Positions 1-6,926 of a DNA stretch of 10,234 nucleotides are shown here, in pieces. How positions within the stretch are numbered: the first letter of the stretch is position 1; the number at the start of each line of letters is the position of its first letter. A program made the position numbers and the translations under genes. The notes beneath the pieces are model-generated. The model was not told the DNA's origin and made no database searches. It worked only from the letters and a program-made list of their open reading frames with translations. This DNA comes from Microbacterium sp. (GTDB lineage: Bacteria; Actinomycetota; Actinomycetes; Actinomycetales; Microbacteriaceae): contig JAJUIM010000046.1 in the NCBI GenBank assembly GCA_029267645.1, positions 1 to 10,234 on the forward strand, written 5' to 3'.

Positions 1-546
1 GCCGACAAGTACGTGTTCCGCTCGTCTCTGGGGTGGGTGTGGTTCGTGCTCGCGGCGGGGGTGAGCGCGTGGCTGCTCGTCGACATGGCGGTGCGCGCCT
101 CGGTGTGGGACGCGTTCCTCGTCGCGCCCTGGCTGCTCCTCGTCGTCTGGTTCGTGTGGGTCTTCCAGCTCTCGCCCCGCATCGAGGCCGACGAGCAGGG
201 CGCACGGCTCGTGAACCTCCTGCGCGTCGTCGACCTGCCGTGGACGGCCGTGCAGGGCGTGCGCCTGCGCTACAGTGCCGAGTTCCAGCTCCGCGCGGGC
301 GGGCGGCCGATCACGGCGTGGGGCGGCGCGTCGCGACGCATGCACCGCTCGATCCGCCGCAGGCAGGCCGAGGATCCCGCGGAGGAACAGGTCGCCGCGC
401 TGCAGCGCCTGCACGCGCAGGCGTCGGGGGATCCGGCCGCCGTGCGCCGGTCGTGGGACGTGTGGCCCCTTGCCGCCGCGGGCGTCATCCTCGTGTGGCT
501 CGTCTTCTCGCTGTCGGTCACGGGCGGCTTCGTCCTGCCCTCCTGA
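1..546 (+). CDS. PH-domain membrane protein, probably 5'-truncated by the window edge
   Basis: Reading frame 1 is open from the first base (codons Ala-Asp-Lys-Tyr before a GTG at position 13) to TGA at 544-546. The GTG at 13 could be a start (177 aa), but the 12 visible upstream bases hold no Shine-Dalgarno and the frame stays open, so the true start is probably outside the window. Counting from that GTG, two hydrophobic helices lie at about residues 5-26 and 34-52, followed by a soluble segment at about 55-108 with the alternating beta-strand pattern of small bacterial PH domains (IEADEQGARLVNLLRVVDLPW, bPH_6-like). A basic, amphipathic stretch follows at about 108-148, then a third membrane helix at about 152-168. 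This looks like a membrane-anchored PH-like protein with its domain on the cytoplasmic side. The specific function is unknown. Its position upstream of typA is consistent with other Microbacteriaceae as I recall them. The family call is from sequence character only. Confidence 0.75.
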   Translation, partial: ADKYVFRSSLGWVWFVLAAGVSAWLLVDMAVRASVWDAFLVAPWLLLVVWFVWVFQLSPRIEADEQGARLVNLLRVVDLPWTAVQGVRLRYSAEFQLRAGGRPITAWGGASRRMHRSIRRRQAEDPAEEQVAALQRLHAQASGDPAAVRRSWDVWPLAAAGVILVWLVFSLSVTGGFVLPS

Positions 547-570
547 CAGCACGGGTCCAGGCGCGGACGA

Positions 571-576
571 TAGGAT
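571..576 (+). promoter_or_regulatory. Candidate -10 box of the typA promoter
   Basis: TAGGAT matches the actinobacterial TAnnnT -10 element and lies in the 81-bp gap between the PH-protein stop (546) and the typA ATG (628). Transcription would begin near 583, giving a leader of about 45 nt. I see no good -35 hexamer at 16-19 bp; a CTGACA at 543-548 is 22 bp away, which is too far. The call rests on the -10 alone. Confidence 0.5.
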
Positions 577-613
577 GGAACGCCCCGGTTCTGGGGTGAA
601 CACCTCACGACCC

Positions 614-620
614 AGAAGGA
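614..620 (+). promoter_or_regulatory. Ribosome binding site of typA
   Basis: AGAAGGA ends 7 nt before the ATG at 628, a good Shine-Dalgarno at normal spacing. It fixes the typA start. Confidence 0.75.
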
Positions 621-627
621 TCCCTTC

Positions 628-2532
628 ATGGCGCTTGCCCACCGTTCCGATCTCCGCAACGTCGCGATCGTCGCGCACGTCGACCACGGCAAGACCACGC
701 TTGTCGACGCAATGCTCCGACAGACCGGCTCGTTCGGCGATCACGAACACGTCGACGAGCGCGCGATGGATTCGAACGACCTGGAGCGTGAGAAGGGCAT
801 CACGATCCTCGCCAAGAACACGGCGATCACCTACAACGGCGAGCACACCGACACCCCCATCACGATCAACGTGATCGACACCCCGGGCCACGCCGACTTC
901 GGCGGAGAGGTCGAGCGCGGCCTGTCGATGGTGCACGGCGTCGTGCTCCTCGTCGACGCCTCGGAGGGCCCGCTGCCGCAGACGCGCTTCGTGCTGCGCA
1001 AGGCGCTCGAGGCGAAGCTGCCCGTGATCCTCGTGATCAACAAGACCGACCGCCCCGACGCGCGCATCGAGGAGGTCGAGTCCGAGGCGCAGGACCTCCT
1101 GCTCGGCCTCGCGGGCGACCTCGCCGACGACGTGCCCGACCTCGACGTCGACGCGCTGCTCGACGTCCCCGTCGTGTACGCGTCGGGCCGCGCGGGCGTC
1201 GCGAGCGCGACGCGCCCCGCCGACGGATCCCTTCCCGACGGCGACAACCTCGAGCCGCTGTTCGACGCGATCCTCACGCACGTGCCGGCGCCCACCTACG
1301 ACGACGAGGCGCCGCTGCAGGCGTGGGTCACGAACCTCGACTCGTCGTCGTTCCTCGGCCGCCTCGCGCTGCTGCGCGTCTTCAACGGCACGCTCCGCAA
1401 GGGCCAGACCGTCGCGTGGGTCCGCAGCGACGGCACGACGCAGAACGCGCGCATCACCGAGCTGCAGATGACGAAGGCGCTCGACCGGTACCCCGCCGAG
1501 CAGGCCGGGCCCGGCGACATCGCCGTCATCGCGGGCTTCGAGGACATCATGATCGGCGAGACGATCGCCGACCCCGACGACATCCGCCCGCTGCCGCAGA
1601 TCACGATCGACGAGCCGAGCATCTCGATGACGATCGGCACGAACACCTCTCCCCTCGCGGGCAAGGTGAAGGGCCACAAGCTTACGGCGCGCATGGTCAA
1701 GGACCGCCTCGACCGCGAGCTCATCGGCAACATGTCGATCCGCGTGAACGACATCGGCAAGCCCGACGCCTGGGAGGTGCAGGGCCGCGGCGAGCTGCAG
1801 CTCGCGATCCTCGTCGAGAACATGCGCCGCGAGGGCTTCGAGCTCACGGTCGGCAAGCCGCAGGTCGTCACCCGCCGCGACGAGAACGGCCAGCTCACCG
1901 AGCCGTTCGAGCAGCTCACGATCGACGCCCCCGAGGAGCACCTCGGCGCGATCACGCAGCTCCTCGCCGCGCGCAAGGGGCGCATGGAGTCGATGTCGAA
2001 CCACGGCACGGGCTGGATCCGCATGGAGTTCACCGTGCCGTCGCGCGGCCTCATCGGCTTCCGCACGCAGTTCCTCTCTGTCACGCGCGGCACCGGCATC
2101 GCAAACGCGATCTCGATCGGCTACGGCCCGTGGGCGGGCCAGATCGAGGCGCGCGCGCAGGGATCCATCGTCGCCGACCGCGCGGGCGTCGTGACGCCGT
2201 TCGCGATGATCGCCCTGCAGGAGCGCATGTCGTTCTTCGTCAAGCCGACCGAAGAGGTCTACGAGGGCATGGTCATCGGCGAGAACTCGCGCGCCGACGA
2301 CATGGACGTGAACATCACCAAGGAGAAGAAGCTCACGAACATGCGCTCGGCCACGGCCGACTCGTTCGAGTCGATGACGCCGCCGCGCCAGCTCTCGCTC
2401 GAGGAGTCGCTCGAGTTCGCGGCAGAGGACGAGTGCGTCGAGGTGACCCCCGAGGCCGTCCGCATCCGCAAGGTGATCCTCGACGCGAACCAGCGCGGCC
2501 GCGAGATCGCGCGCAAGAAGCGCCAGGGCTGA
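628..2532 (+). CDS. typA: Translational GTPase TypA/BipA
   Basis: This 634-aa protein is a ribosome-binding GTPase of the EF-G/LepA superfamily. In other bacteria the family assists 50S assembly and supports growth in the cold and under stress. The G motifs are clear: P-loop AHVDHGKTT (residues 16-24), switch I with [10 protein letters not shown] (51-60), [11 protein letters not shown] (84-94) and NKTDR (138-142). Then come the beta-barrel domain II, an EF-G-like domain III with [20 protein letters not shown] in the later half, and the C-terminal domain typical of TypA, including [12 protein letters not shown]. The start is set by the Shine-Dalgarno at 614-620. The length is slightly above the roughly 610 aa of E. 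coli BipA. An acidic stretch (around [14 protein letters not shown]) between G4 and domain II probably accounts for part of this. A small membrane-protein gene starts 4 nt after its stop, suggesting a shared transcript. No key residue is missing. Confidence 0.97.
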   Translation: MALAHRSDLRNVAIVAHVDHGKTTLVDAMLRQTGSFGDHEHVDERAMDSNDLEREKGITILAKNTAITYNGEHTDTPITINVIDTPGHADFGGEVERGLSMVHGVVLLVDASEGPLPQTRFVLRKALEAKLPVILVINKTDRPDARIEEVESEAQDLLLGLAGDLADDVPDLDVDALLDVPVVYASGRAGVASATRPADGSLPDGDNLEPLFDAILTHVPAPTYDDEAPLQAWVTNLDSSSFLGRLALLRVFNGTLRKGQTVAWVRSDGTTQNARITELQMTKALDRYPAEQAGPGDIAVIAGFEDIMIGETIADPDDIRPLPQITIDEPSISMTIGTNTSPLAGKVKGHKLTARMVKDRLDRELIGNMSIRVNDIGKPDAWEVQGRGELQLAILVENMRREGFELTVGKPQVVTRRDENGQLTEPFEQLTIDAPEEHLGAITQLLAARKGRMESMSNHGTGWIRMEFTVPSRGLIGFRTQFLSVTRGTGIANAISIGYGPWAGQIEARAQGSIVADRAGVVTPFAMIALQERMSFFVKPTEEVYEGMVIGENSRADDMDVNITKEKKLTNMRSATADSFESMTPPRQLSLEESLEFAAEDECVEVTPEAVRIRKVILDANQRGREIARKKRQG

Positions 2533-2536
2533 GGCC

Positions 2537-2926
2537 GTGGGGGCGAACTGGCCGGCACGGGTCGTGTCGTGGGCGCTTGCGCTCGCGGCCGGCGCCGTCT
2601 TCGGCGTCGCGGGGACGATCACGCACCCGCTGACGGCCGGCTGGTTCCCCGTGGGCCTCGTCATCGCGACGCTCGCGTGCCTCGGGCTGCTGCTCGCGGT
2701 GCGCCTCCTGATCGAGGATCGCGGCGCCGTGCTCGCGTGCGGCCTCGGCATGATCGCGGCGCTCGTCGTGTTCTCGGGGCGCGGCCCGGGCGGATCCGTC
2801 GTGGTGCCGCAGGCGGCCGAGGGGGAGTTCCCGTTCGGCGTGACGTGGTCGTTCCTGCTCGCGGGCGTCGTGCTGATCGTGACGGCGTGGCCGCGGATCC
2901 GGCCCGGTAACGCACGGAAACAGTAA
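2537..2926 (+). CDS. Small four-helix membrane protein, DUF6113-like
   Basis: The GTG at 2537 lies 4 nt after the typA TGA, so this 129-aa protein is probably translated by coupling from typA; no strong Shine-Dalgarno of its own is visible (AGGGCTGAGG at the typA end is the best candidate). Four hydrophobic segments lie at about residues 9-27, 37-58, 63-80 and 103-118. Between the third and fourth is a Gly/Pro-rich loop with an acidic end (about 81-100), and the C-terminus is basic (RIRPGNARKQ). There are no obvious catalytic motifs. Size, topology and position (between typA and the ferredoxin gene) resemble the DUF6113 family of actinobacteria, whose function is unknown; I make that assignment from memory and not from a profile match. 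The reading frame looks real because its third-position G/C bias matches its neighbours and the gap is operon-like. Confidence 0.75.
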   Translation: MGANWPARVVSWALALAAGAVFGVAGTITHPLTAGWFPVGLVIATLACLGLLLAVRLLIEDRGAVLACGLGMIAALVVFSGRGPGGSVVVPQAAEGEFPFGVTWSFLLAGVVLIVTAWPRIRPGNARKQ

Positions 2927-2961
2927 GGCTGGCCTTCGAGGCGACGTGCAGGCGCCGAGCG

Positions 2962-2967
2962 TAGAAT
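2962..2967 (+). promoter_or_regulatory. -10 box of fdxA, predicted leaderless
   Basis: TAGAAT is a strong match to the actinobacterial -10 (TAnnnT). Only 7 nt separate it from the GTG start of fdxA at 2975, so transcription should begin at or within a base or two of the start codon. There is no Shine-Dalgarno between box and start (CTCGCTC), which supports a leaderless mRNA. The -35 region is not consensus. Confidence 0.65.
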
Positions 2968-2974
2968 CTCGCTC

Positions 2975-3295
2975 GTGACTTACGTGATCGCCCTTCCCTG
3001 TGTGGACGTGAAGGACCGCGCCTGCATCGACGAGTGCCCGGTCGACTGCATCTACGAGGGTGAACGCAGCCTCTATATCCACCCCGACGAGTGCGTGGAC
3101 TGCGGGGCCTGCGAGCCCGTCTGCCCCGTCGAGGCGATCTACTACGAAGACGACCTGCCCGACGAGTGGCAGGACTACTACAAGGCCAACGTCGAGTTCT
3201 TCGAGGACGTGGGGTCGCCGGGCGGCGCCGCCAAGGTGGGCGTGATCCCGAAGGATCACCCGATCATCGCCGCGCTGCCGCCGCAGGGCGAGTAG
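2975..3295 (+). CDS. fdxA: 7Fe ferredoxin ([3Fe-4S][4Fe-4S])
   Basis: This 106-aa protein is a small soluble electron carrier of the FdxA/FdxC seven-iron type. Cysteines lie at residues 9, 17, 21, 25, 40, 43, 46 and 50, one position later than the classic Azotobacter ferredoxin I set. By that comparison C9, C17 and C50 bind the [3Fe-4S] cluster and C21, C40, C43 and C46 the [4Fe-4S] cluster, while C25 is the conserved non-ligand cysteine. The two CPV turns after C21 and C50 are intact. The C-terminal half is acidic ([14 protein letters not shown]) and ends in the tail common in actinobacterial homologues. The GTG at 2975 is chosen because it begins the conserved MTYVIALPC segment and lies 7 nt after a -10 box. 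dapC follows after 2 nt. The redox partner is unknown; actinobacterial homologues have been linked to cytochromes P450 and other oxidoreductases, but nothing here identifies one. Confidence 0.95.
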   Translation: MTYVIALPCVDVKDRACIDECPVDCIYEGERSLYIHPDECVDCGACEPVCPVEAIYYEDDLPDEWQDYYKANVEFFEDVGSPGGAAKVGVIPKDHPIIAALPPQGE

Positions 3296-3297
3296 TC

Positions 3298-4416
3298 GTG
3301 TCGGTCAACGACCTCGACGACTACCCCTGGGACAAGGTCACGCCGTTCCGCGAGCGCGCGGCGCAGCACCCCGGGGGCATCTGCGATCTCTCGATCGGCT
3401 CGCCGACCGACCCCACGCCGCAGCTGATCCGCGACGCCCTCGTCGAGGCCACGGACGCGCACGCGTACCCGACGGCTGCGGGCACGCCCGAGGTGCGGGC
3501 GGCGATCCGCTCCTGGTACGAGCGGCGCCGCGGCGTGCCGGGGCTCGAGGACCGCAACGTGCTGCCGACGATCGGCTCGAAGGAGCTCGTCGCGCTGCTG
3601 CCGACGCTGCTCGGGCTGGGGGAGGGCGACATCGTCGTGCATCCGCGCGCCGCGTACCCGACGTACGCCGTCGGCGCGCAGGTCGCGGGCGCCGTGCCCG
3701 TCGCCGCAGATGACCCGGCCGAGTGGCCCGAGGACACGCGCCTCGTGTGGATCAACTCGCCAGGCAACCCCGACGGCCGCGTCTGGGGCGTGGACGAACT
3801 GCGCGCCGCGGTCGCCCGCGCACGCGAGCTCGGCGCCGTGCTCGCGAGCGACGAGTGCTATGCCGAGCTCGGCTGGGACGCGCCGTGGGACGCCGAGGCG
3901 ATCCCGAGCGTCCTGGATCCGCGCGTCGCCGGCTCGTCGCGCGAGAACCTCCTGAGCGTCTACTCGCTCAGCAAGCAGTCGAACCTCGCGGGCTATCGCG
4001 CGGCGTTCGTCGCCGGCTGCGGGCGGATCGTCGAGCAGCTGCTGCGCGCCCGCAAGCACCTCGGGCTCATGCCGCCCGCGCCCGTGCAGCACGCGATGGC
4101 CGTCGCGCTCGGCGACGACGAGCACGTGAACGCCCAGCGCGAGATCTACCGCGCGAGGCGCGAGCTGCTGCGCCCCGCGCTCGAGGCGGCCGGCTTCCGC
4201 ATCGACGGCAGCGAGGCGGGCCTGTACCTGTGGGCGACCGAGGGCCGCGATGCGTGGGAGTCGATGGGGCGCCTCGCCGACCTCGGGATCCTCGCGGGCC
4301 CCGGCGTCTTCTACGGCGACTTCTTCCCGCAGCACGTGCGGCTCTCGCTGACCGTCTCGGACGAGAAGGCGCGCGAGGCGGCCGAGCGGCTGCGCGCCGC
4401 CGCGCCCGCTTCGTAG
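3298..4416 (+). CDS. dapC: Succinyldiaminopimelate transaminase DapC
   Basis: This 372-aa PLP-dependent class I/II aminotransferase is predicted to convert N-succinyl-2-amino-6-ketopimelate and glutamate to N-succinyl-LL-2,6-diaminopimelate in lysine synthesis. Visible fold-type I landmarks are the N-terminal LSIGSPTDPTP, the INSPGNPDG segment (N157), SDECYAE with D185 (binds the PLP pyridine nitrogen) and Y188, the Schiff-base lysine K226 in SLSKQSNLAGYR, and R348 in HVRLSLTV for the substrate carboxylate. The GTG at 3298 is preferred, 2 nt after the fdxA stop, because the frame upstream of it is only open as an out-of-frame passage through fdxA. The Shine-Dalgarno is weak (AGGGCGAG in the fdxA tail), which fits translational coupling. 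It is probably co-transcribed with fdxA, a pairing also found in mycobacteria. The specific substrate is inferred from family resemblance and from dapD and dapE nearby; a related aminotransferase activity cannot be excluded. Confidence 0.88.
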   Translation: MSVNDLDDYPWDKVTPFRERAAQHPGGICDLSIGSPTDPTPQLIRDALVEATDAHAYPTAAGTPEVRAAIRSWYERRRGVPGLEDRNVLPTIGSKELVALLPTLLGLGEGDIVVHPRAAYPTYAVGAQVAGAVPVAADDPAEWPEDTRLVWINSPGNPDGRVWGVDELRAAVARARELGAVLASDECYAELGWDAPWDAEAIPSVLDPRVAGSSRENLLSVYSLSKQSNLAGYRAAFVAGCGRIVEQLLRARKHLGLMPPAPVQHAMAVALGDDEHVNAQREIYRARRELLRPALEAAGFRIDGSEAGLYLWATEGRDAWESMGRLADLGILAGPGVFYGDFFPQHVRLSLTVSDEKAREAAERLRAAAPAS

Positions 4417-4452
4417 GGTTCCACAGGGCGCGCCCGGCGAAGACTGCCGATT

Positions 4453-4482
4453 TTCACAGTAGCCGTGGCGGGCCGGTAGGCT
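4453..4482 (+). promoter_or_regulatory. gltA promoter (-35 TTCACA, 18 bp, -10 TAGGCT)
   Basis: TTCACA (4453-4458) differs by one base from the TTGACA consensus and is followed after 18 bp by TAGGCT (4477-4482), a TAnnnT -10 box. This is the most complete promoter in the window. Transcription should begin near 4489, giving a leader of about 65 nt. The in-frame ATG at 4483 touches the -10 box and would lie upstream of the transcript start, so it cannot be the gltA start from this promoter. Confidence 0.65.
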
Positions 4483-4485
4483 ATG

Positions 4486-4528
4486 GCGGGATGTCCCGCT
4501 GAACCCGCGGGTGAATCCACCGCTGGAT
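4486..4528 (+). promoter_or_regulatory. Structured gltA leader / possible operator
   Basis: A 14-bp inverted repeat GCGGGATGTCCCGC (4486-4499, 6-bp arms, 2-bp centre) straddles the predicted transcription start. Further short dyads follow: CCCGCGGG at 4504-4511, GGTG-AATC-CACC at 4510-4521, and ATCCA-CCGC-TGGAT at 4515-4528; the last two overlap and cannot form together. The repeat at the start site could be a protein-binding site, and the leader stems could fold in the RNA. No known regulator motif is recognised. Confidence 0.3.
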
Positions 4529-4543
4529 CAACAACACAATTGC

Positions 4544-4550
4544 GAGGAGG
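4544..4550 (+). promoter_or_regulatory. Ribosome binding site of gltA
   Basis: GAGGAGG is a near-perfect Shine-Dalgarno ending 4 nt before the GTG at 4555, slightly close but strong. It decides for GTG 4555 against the upstream in-frame ATG at 4483. Confidence 0.8.
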
Positions 4551-4554
4551 CGCC

Positions 4555-5850
4555 GTGAGCGACGCGGGAAAGCTGCCCGAGAAGGCCACTCTGACGATCG
4601 GCGACAAGATCGCCGAGTTCCCGGTTCTGCAGGCGACCGACGGCAAGCCCGCGATCGACGTCTCGACGTTCTCGAAGCAGACGGGCTACACGGCGCTCGA
4701 CTACGGCTTCGTCAACACCTCATCGACGAAGTCCGACATCACGTACATCGACGGTGAGAACGGCATCCTGCGCTACCGCGGGTACCCGATCGACCAGCTC
4801 GCCGAGAACGCGAGCTTCCTCGAGGTCGCATGGCTGCTCATCTACGGCGAGCTGCCCACGAGCGACGAGCTCGCCGAGTTCGACGAGAAGATCCGCCGAC
4901 ACACGCTCCTGCACGAGGACCTCAAGCGCTTCTTCTCGGCGCTGCCGTCGGGCGCGCACCCCATGGCCGTCCTGTCGTCGGCGACGTCGGCGCTGTCGAC
5001 CTACTACGAGGGCCAGTCCGACCCCGACAACCCCGAACACGTCGAGATGAACATCATCCGCCTGCTCGCGAAGCTGCCGGTCATCGCGGCCTACGCGCAC
5101 AAGACCTCGACGGGACAGGCGTTCCTGTACCCCGACAACTCGCTCGGCTACGTCGAGAACTTCCTGCGCCTGAACTTCGGCGTCATGAGCGAGCCGTACG
5201 AGGTCGACCCGGTCATGGCGAAGGCGCTCGAGCGCCTGCTCATCCTGCACGAGGACCACGAGCAGAACGCGTCGACGTCGACCGTGCGCCTCGTCGGCTC
5301 GACGGGCGCCGACCAGTTCGCCTCGATCTCGGCGGGCATCCACGCCCTCTCGGGCCCGCTGCACGGCGGCGCGAACGAGGCCGTGCTGAAGATGCTGGGC
5401 CAGATCCGCGAGTCGGGCGAGAGCGTGCAGCGCTTCGTCGAGCGCGTGAAGAACAAGGAAGACGGCGTGAAGCTCATGGGCTTCGGGCACCGGGTCTACA
5501 AGAACTACGACCCGCGCGCGAAGATCGTCAAGCAGTCGGCCGACGAGGTGCTCGAGCAGCTCGGCGTCAACGACCCGCTGCTCGACCTCGCGAAGGAGCT
5601 CGAGGAGATCGCGCTCAACGACGAGTACTTCCAGGCCCGCAACCTCTACCCGAACGTCGACTTCTACACGGGCGTGATCTACAAGGCCATGGGCTTCCCG
5701 ACGCGCGTGTTCACGGTGCTGTTCGCGATCGGCCGCCTGCCCGGCTGGCTCGCGCAGTGGCGCGAGCAGAACCTCGACCGCCAGGGCAAGATCGGCCGCC
5801 CGCAGCAGCTGTACACGGGCCCCGCCGAGCGCGCATACCCCGGCGTCTGA
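4555..5850 (+). CDS. gltA: Citrate synthase (type II, hexameric-type)
   Basis: This 431-aa enzyme condenses oxaloacetate and acetyl-CoA to citrate at the entry of the TCA cycle, in the cytoplasm. The catalytic triad is visible: H270 in SGPLHGGANE, H312 in GFGHRVYKNYDPRAK and D369 in NVDFYTG, with the same spacing as H264, H305 and D362 of the E. coli enzyme. The substrate-binding block LHEDHEQNASTSTVR and the N-terminal type II region (ITYIDGENGILRYRGYPIDQLAE) are also present. Length agrees with the type II family (about 427-431 aa). The GTG start at 4555 is chosen over ATG 4483 because of the GAGGAGG 4 nt upstream and the promoter placement. The gene has its own promoter downstream of dapC and is followed by a strong terminator shared with the convergent dapD. 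A methylcitrate synthase role is less likely because of length and the N-terminal domain. Confidence 0.95.
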   Translation: MSDAGKLPEKATLTIGDKIAEFPVLQATDGKPAIDVSTFSKQTGYTALDYGFVNTSSTKSDITYIDGENGILRYRGYPIDQLAENASFLEVAWLLIYGELPTSDELAEFDEKIRRHTLLHEDLKRFFSALPSGAHPMAVLSSATSALSTYYEGQSDPDNPEHVEMNIIRLLAKLPVIAAYAHKTSTGQAFLYPDNSLGYVENFLRLNFGVMSEPYEVDPVMAKALERLLILHEDHEQNASTSTVRLVGSTGADQFASISAGIHALSGPLHGGANEAVLKMLGQIRESGESVQRFVERVKNKEDGVKLMGFGHRVYKNYDPRAKIVKQSADEVLEQLGVNDPLLDLAKELEEIALNDEYFQARNLYPNVDFYTGVIYKAMGFPTRVFTVLFAIGRLPGWLAQWREQNLDRQGKIGRPQQLYTGPAERAYPGV

Positions 5851-5856
5851 CCGCCG

Positions 5857-5910
5857 CGCAAAAGGGTCCGCCCGTCCTCTTCGCGAAGAGGACGGACGGA
5901 CCCTTTTGCG
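5857..5910. terminator. Bidirectional terminator between gltA and dapD
   Basis: A 54-bp near-perfect palindrome with two 27-nt arms (5857-5883 and 5884-5910) and a single mismatch (C5871 against A5896). The outer stem begins CGCAAAAGGGTCCG and ends CGGACCCTTTTGCG, so each strand carries a TTTT tract near the 3' end of its stem. It fills most of the 67-bp gap between the gltA stop (5850) and the dapD stop (5918) and can terminate both convergent genes. Confidence 0.9.
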
Positions 5911-5917
5911 TCGCGGG

Positions 5918-6871
5918 TTACGCGTGCAGCGCCGCGTTGAGCGTCACGCCGACGCCCGATCGGCGGCGCGCCTCGATGGCGCCGGAGACCGAGTTGCGGA
6001 GGAAGAGCAGGCCGCTCGAGCCCGAGAGCTGGGCGGCCTTGACGACGGGCCGCGTGCCGTCGGCCGTGACGGCCTCGTCGACGAGTACGACCTTCGTGCC
6101 GGCCGTGACGTAGAGGCCGGCCTCGACGACGCAGTCGTCGCCGAGCGAGATCCCGATGCCCGAGTTCGCGCCGAGCAGCGTGCGCTCGCCGATCGAGACG
6201 CGGTGGGTGCCACCGCCCGACAGCGTGCCCATGACCGAGGCGCCGCCGCCGACGTCGGATCCGTCGCCCACGACGACGCCCTGCGAGATGCGCCCCTCGA
6301 CCATCGAGGCGCCGAGCGTGCCGGCGTTGAAGTTCACGAAGCCCTCGTGCATGACGACGGTGCCCGGCGCGAGGTGCGCGCCGAGGCGGATCCGCGACGC
6401 GTCGGCGATGCGCACACCCTCCGGCAGCACGTAGTCGGTCAGGCGCGGGAACTTGTCCTGCGCGTACACCTCGACGCCCGCGCGCCTGAGGGCGGCGAGG
6501 TTCGCGGCCGCGAACTCGGGCGTCGTGGGGCCCGCGTTCGTCCACGCGTTGTTCGGCAGGTGGGCGAAGATGCCCTCGAGGCTGATCGTGTTGGGGCGCG
6601 CGACGAGGCGCGAGAGCAGGTGGAGGCGCAGGTAGGCGTCGGGCGTGGAGCCGACGGGGGCGTCGAGGTCGATCTCGGTGTCGACGACGGTCGTCGAGGT
6701 GTGAAGCCGCGCGTCGGATCCGGCCTGGTCGGCGAGCGCGGCGCGCTCGGCCGCGAGGTCGCGATCCTCGAGGCGGCCGAGAGCGGGGGAGGGGTACCAG
6801 GTGTCGAGCGTCGTGCCGTCGGCCGCGATGGTCGCGATGCCGACGCCGGAGGCCCAGCGCGTGTTCGTCAT
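5918..6871 (-). CDS. dapD: Tetrahydrodipicolinate N-succinyltransferase DapD
   Basis: This 317-aa enzyme transfers succinyl from succinyl-CoA to 2,3,4,5-tetrahydropyridine-2,6-dicarboxylate, the first step of the succinylase route to diaminopimelate and lysine. It has an N-terminal domain (about 1-110), a middle segment, and a left-handed beta-helix of hexapeptide repeats at about 150-265 (for example [18 protein letters not shown] and [19 protein letters not shown]), typical of a trimer. E192 in SMVEGRIS corresponds, by my recollection, to the important Glu199 of the M. tuberculosis enzyme, which is also 317 aa. The ATG at 6871 is chosen because it begins the conserved [15 protein letters not shown] and follows a -10 box by 7 nt; the frame stays open further upstream only as a shadow of dapE. 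It runs convergent to gltA and divergent from dapE. Confidence 0.95.
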   Translation of the reverse strand: MTNTRWASGVGIATIAADGTTLDTWYPSPALGRLEDRDLAAERAALADQAGSDARLHTSTTVVDTEIDLDAPVGSTPDAYLRLHLLSRLVARPNTISLEGIFAHLPNNAWTNAGPTTPEFAAANLAALRRAGVEVYAQDKFPRLTDYVLPEGVRIADASRIRLGAHLAPGTVVMHEGFVNFNAGTLGASMVEGRISQGVVVGDGSDVGGGASVMGTLSGGGTHRVSIGERTLLGANSGIGISLGDDCVVEAGLYVTAGTKVVLVDEAVTADGTRPVVKAAQLSGSSGLLFLRNSVSGAIEARRRSGVGVTLNAALHA

Positions 6872-6878
6872 GCCCACC

Positions 6879-6884
6879 AGGCTA
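6879..6884 (-). promoter_or_regulatory. -10 box of dapD, predicted leaderless
   Basis: On the minus strand TAGCCT (plus strand AGGCTA) lies 7 nt before the dapD ATG. This fits TAnnnT and predicts a transcript that starts at or next to the start codon. The 7 nt between (GGTGGGC) offer no convincing Shine-Dalgarno at usable spacing. No consensus -35 is visible. Confidence 0.6.
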
Positions 6885-6913
6885 CCGAGGATCGCCCGCG
6901 CGCCGTTCGGCTC

Positions 6914-6919
6914 TAGGGT
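6914..6919 (+). promoter_or_regulatory. -10 box of dapE, predicted leaderless or very short leader
   Basis: TAGGGT lies 7 nt before the dapE ATG at 6927, fitting TAnnnT. The bases GGTGGAGAG (6917-6925) also resemble a Shine-Dalgarno, but they overlap the -10 box, so a transcript from this promoter would not carry most of them. Either a leaderless mRNA or a promoter further upstream using the Shine-Dalgarno is possible. Confidence 0.55.
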
Positions 6920-6926
6920 GGAGAGC

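Noticed and set aside
2925..2936. The perfect dyad AAGGC-TG-GCCTT between the membrane-protein gene and fdxA, considered as an iron-regulator (DtxR/IdeR-like) site or a terminator.
   Set aside because: It matches the TTAGGnnAGnCTAACCTAA pattern poorly, has a 2-bp centre too small for a hairpin loop, and overlaps a stop codon.
4426..4435. GGGCGCGCCC just after dapC, considered as a terminator.
   Set aside because: It is a loop-less 10-bp palindrome without a T-tract, common by chance in DNA of this composition.
4443..4458. A possible GlxR/CRP-type site (TGTGA-N6-TCACA) upstream of gltA.
   Set aside because: Only the TCACA half is present; the other half reads ACTGC. The half-site is better explained as the -35 TTCACA.
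4483..4554. An N-terminal extension of gltA from the in-frame ATG at 4483.
   Set aside because: The ATG abuts the -10 box and precedes the predicted transcript start; GTG 4555 has a strong Shine-Dalgarno and gives the usual family length.
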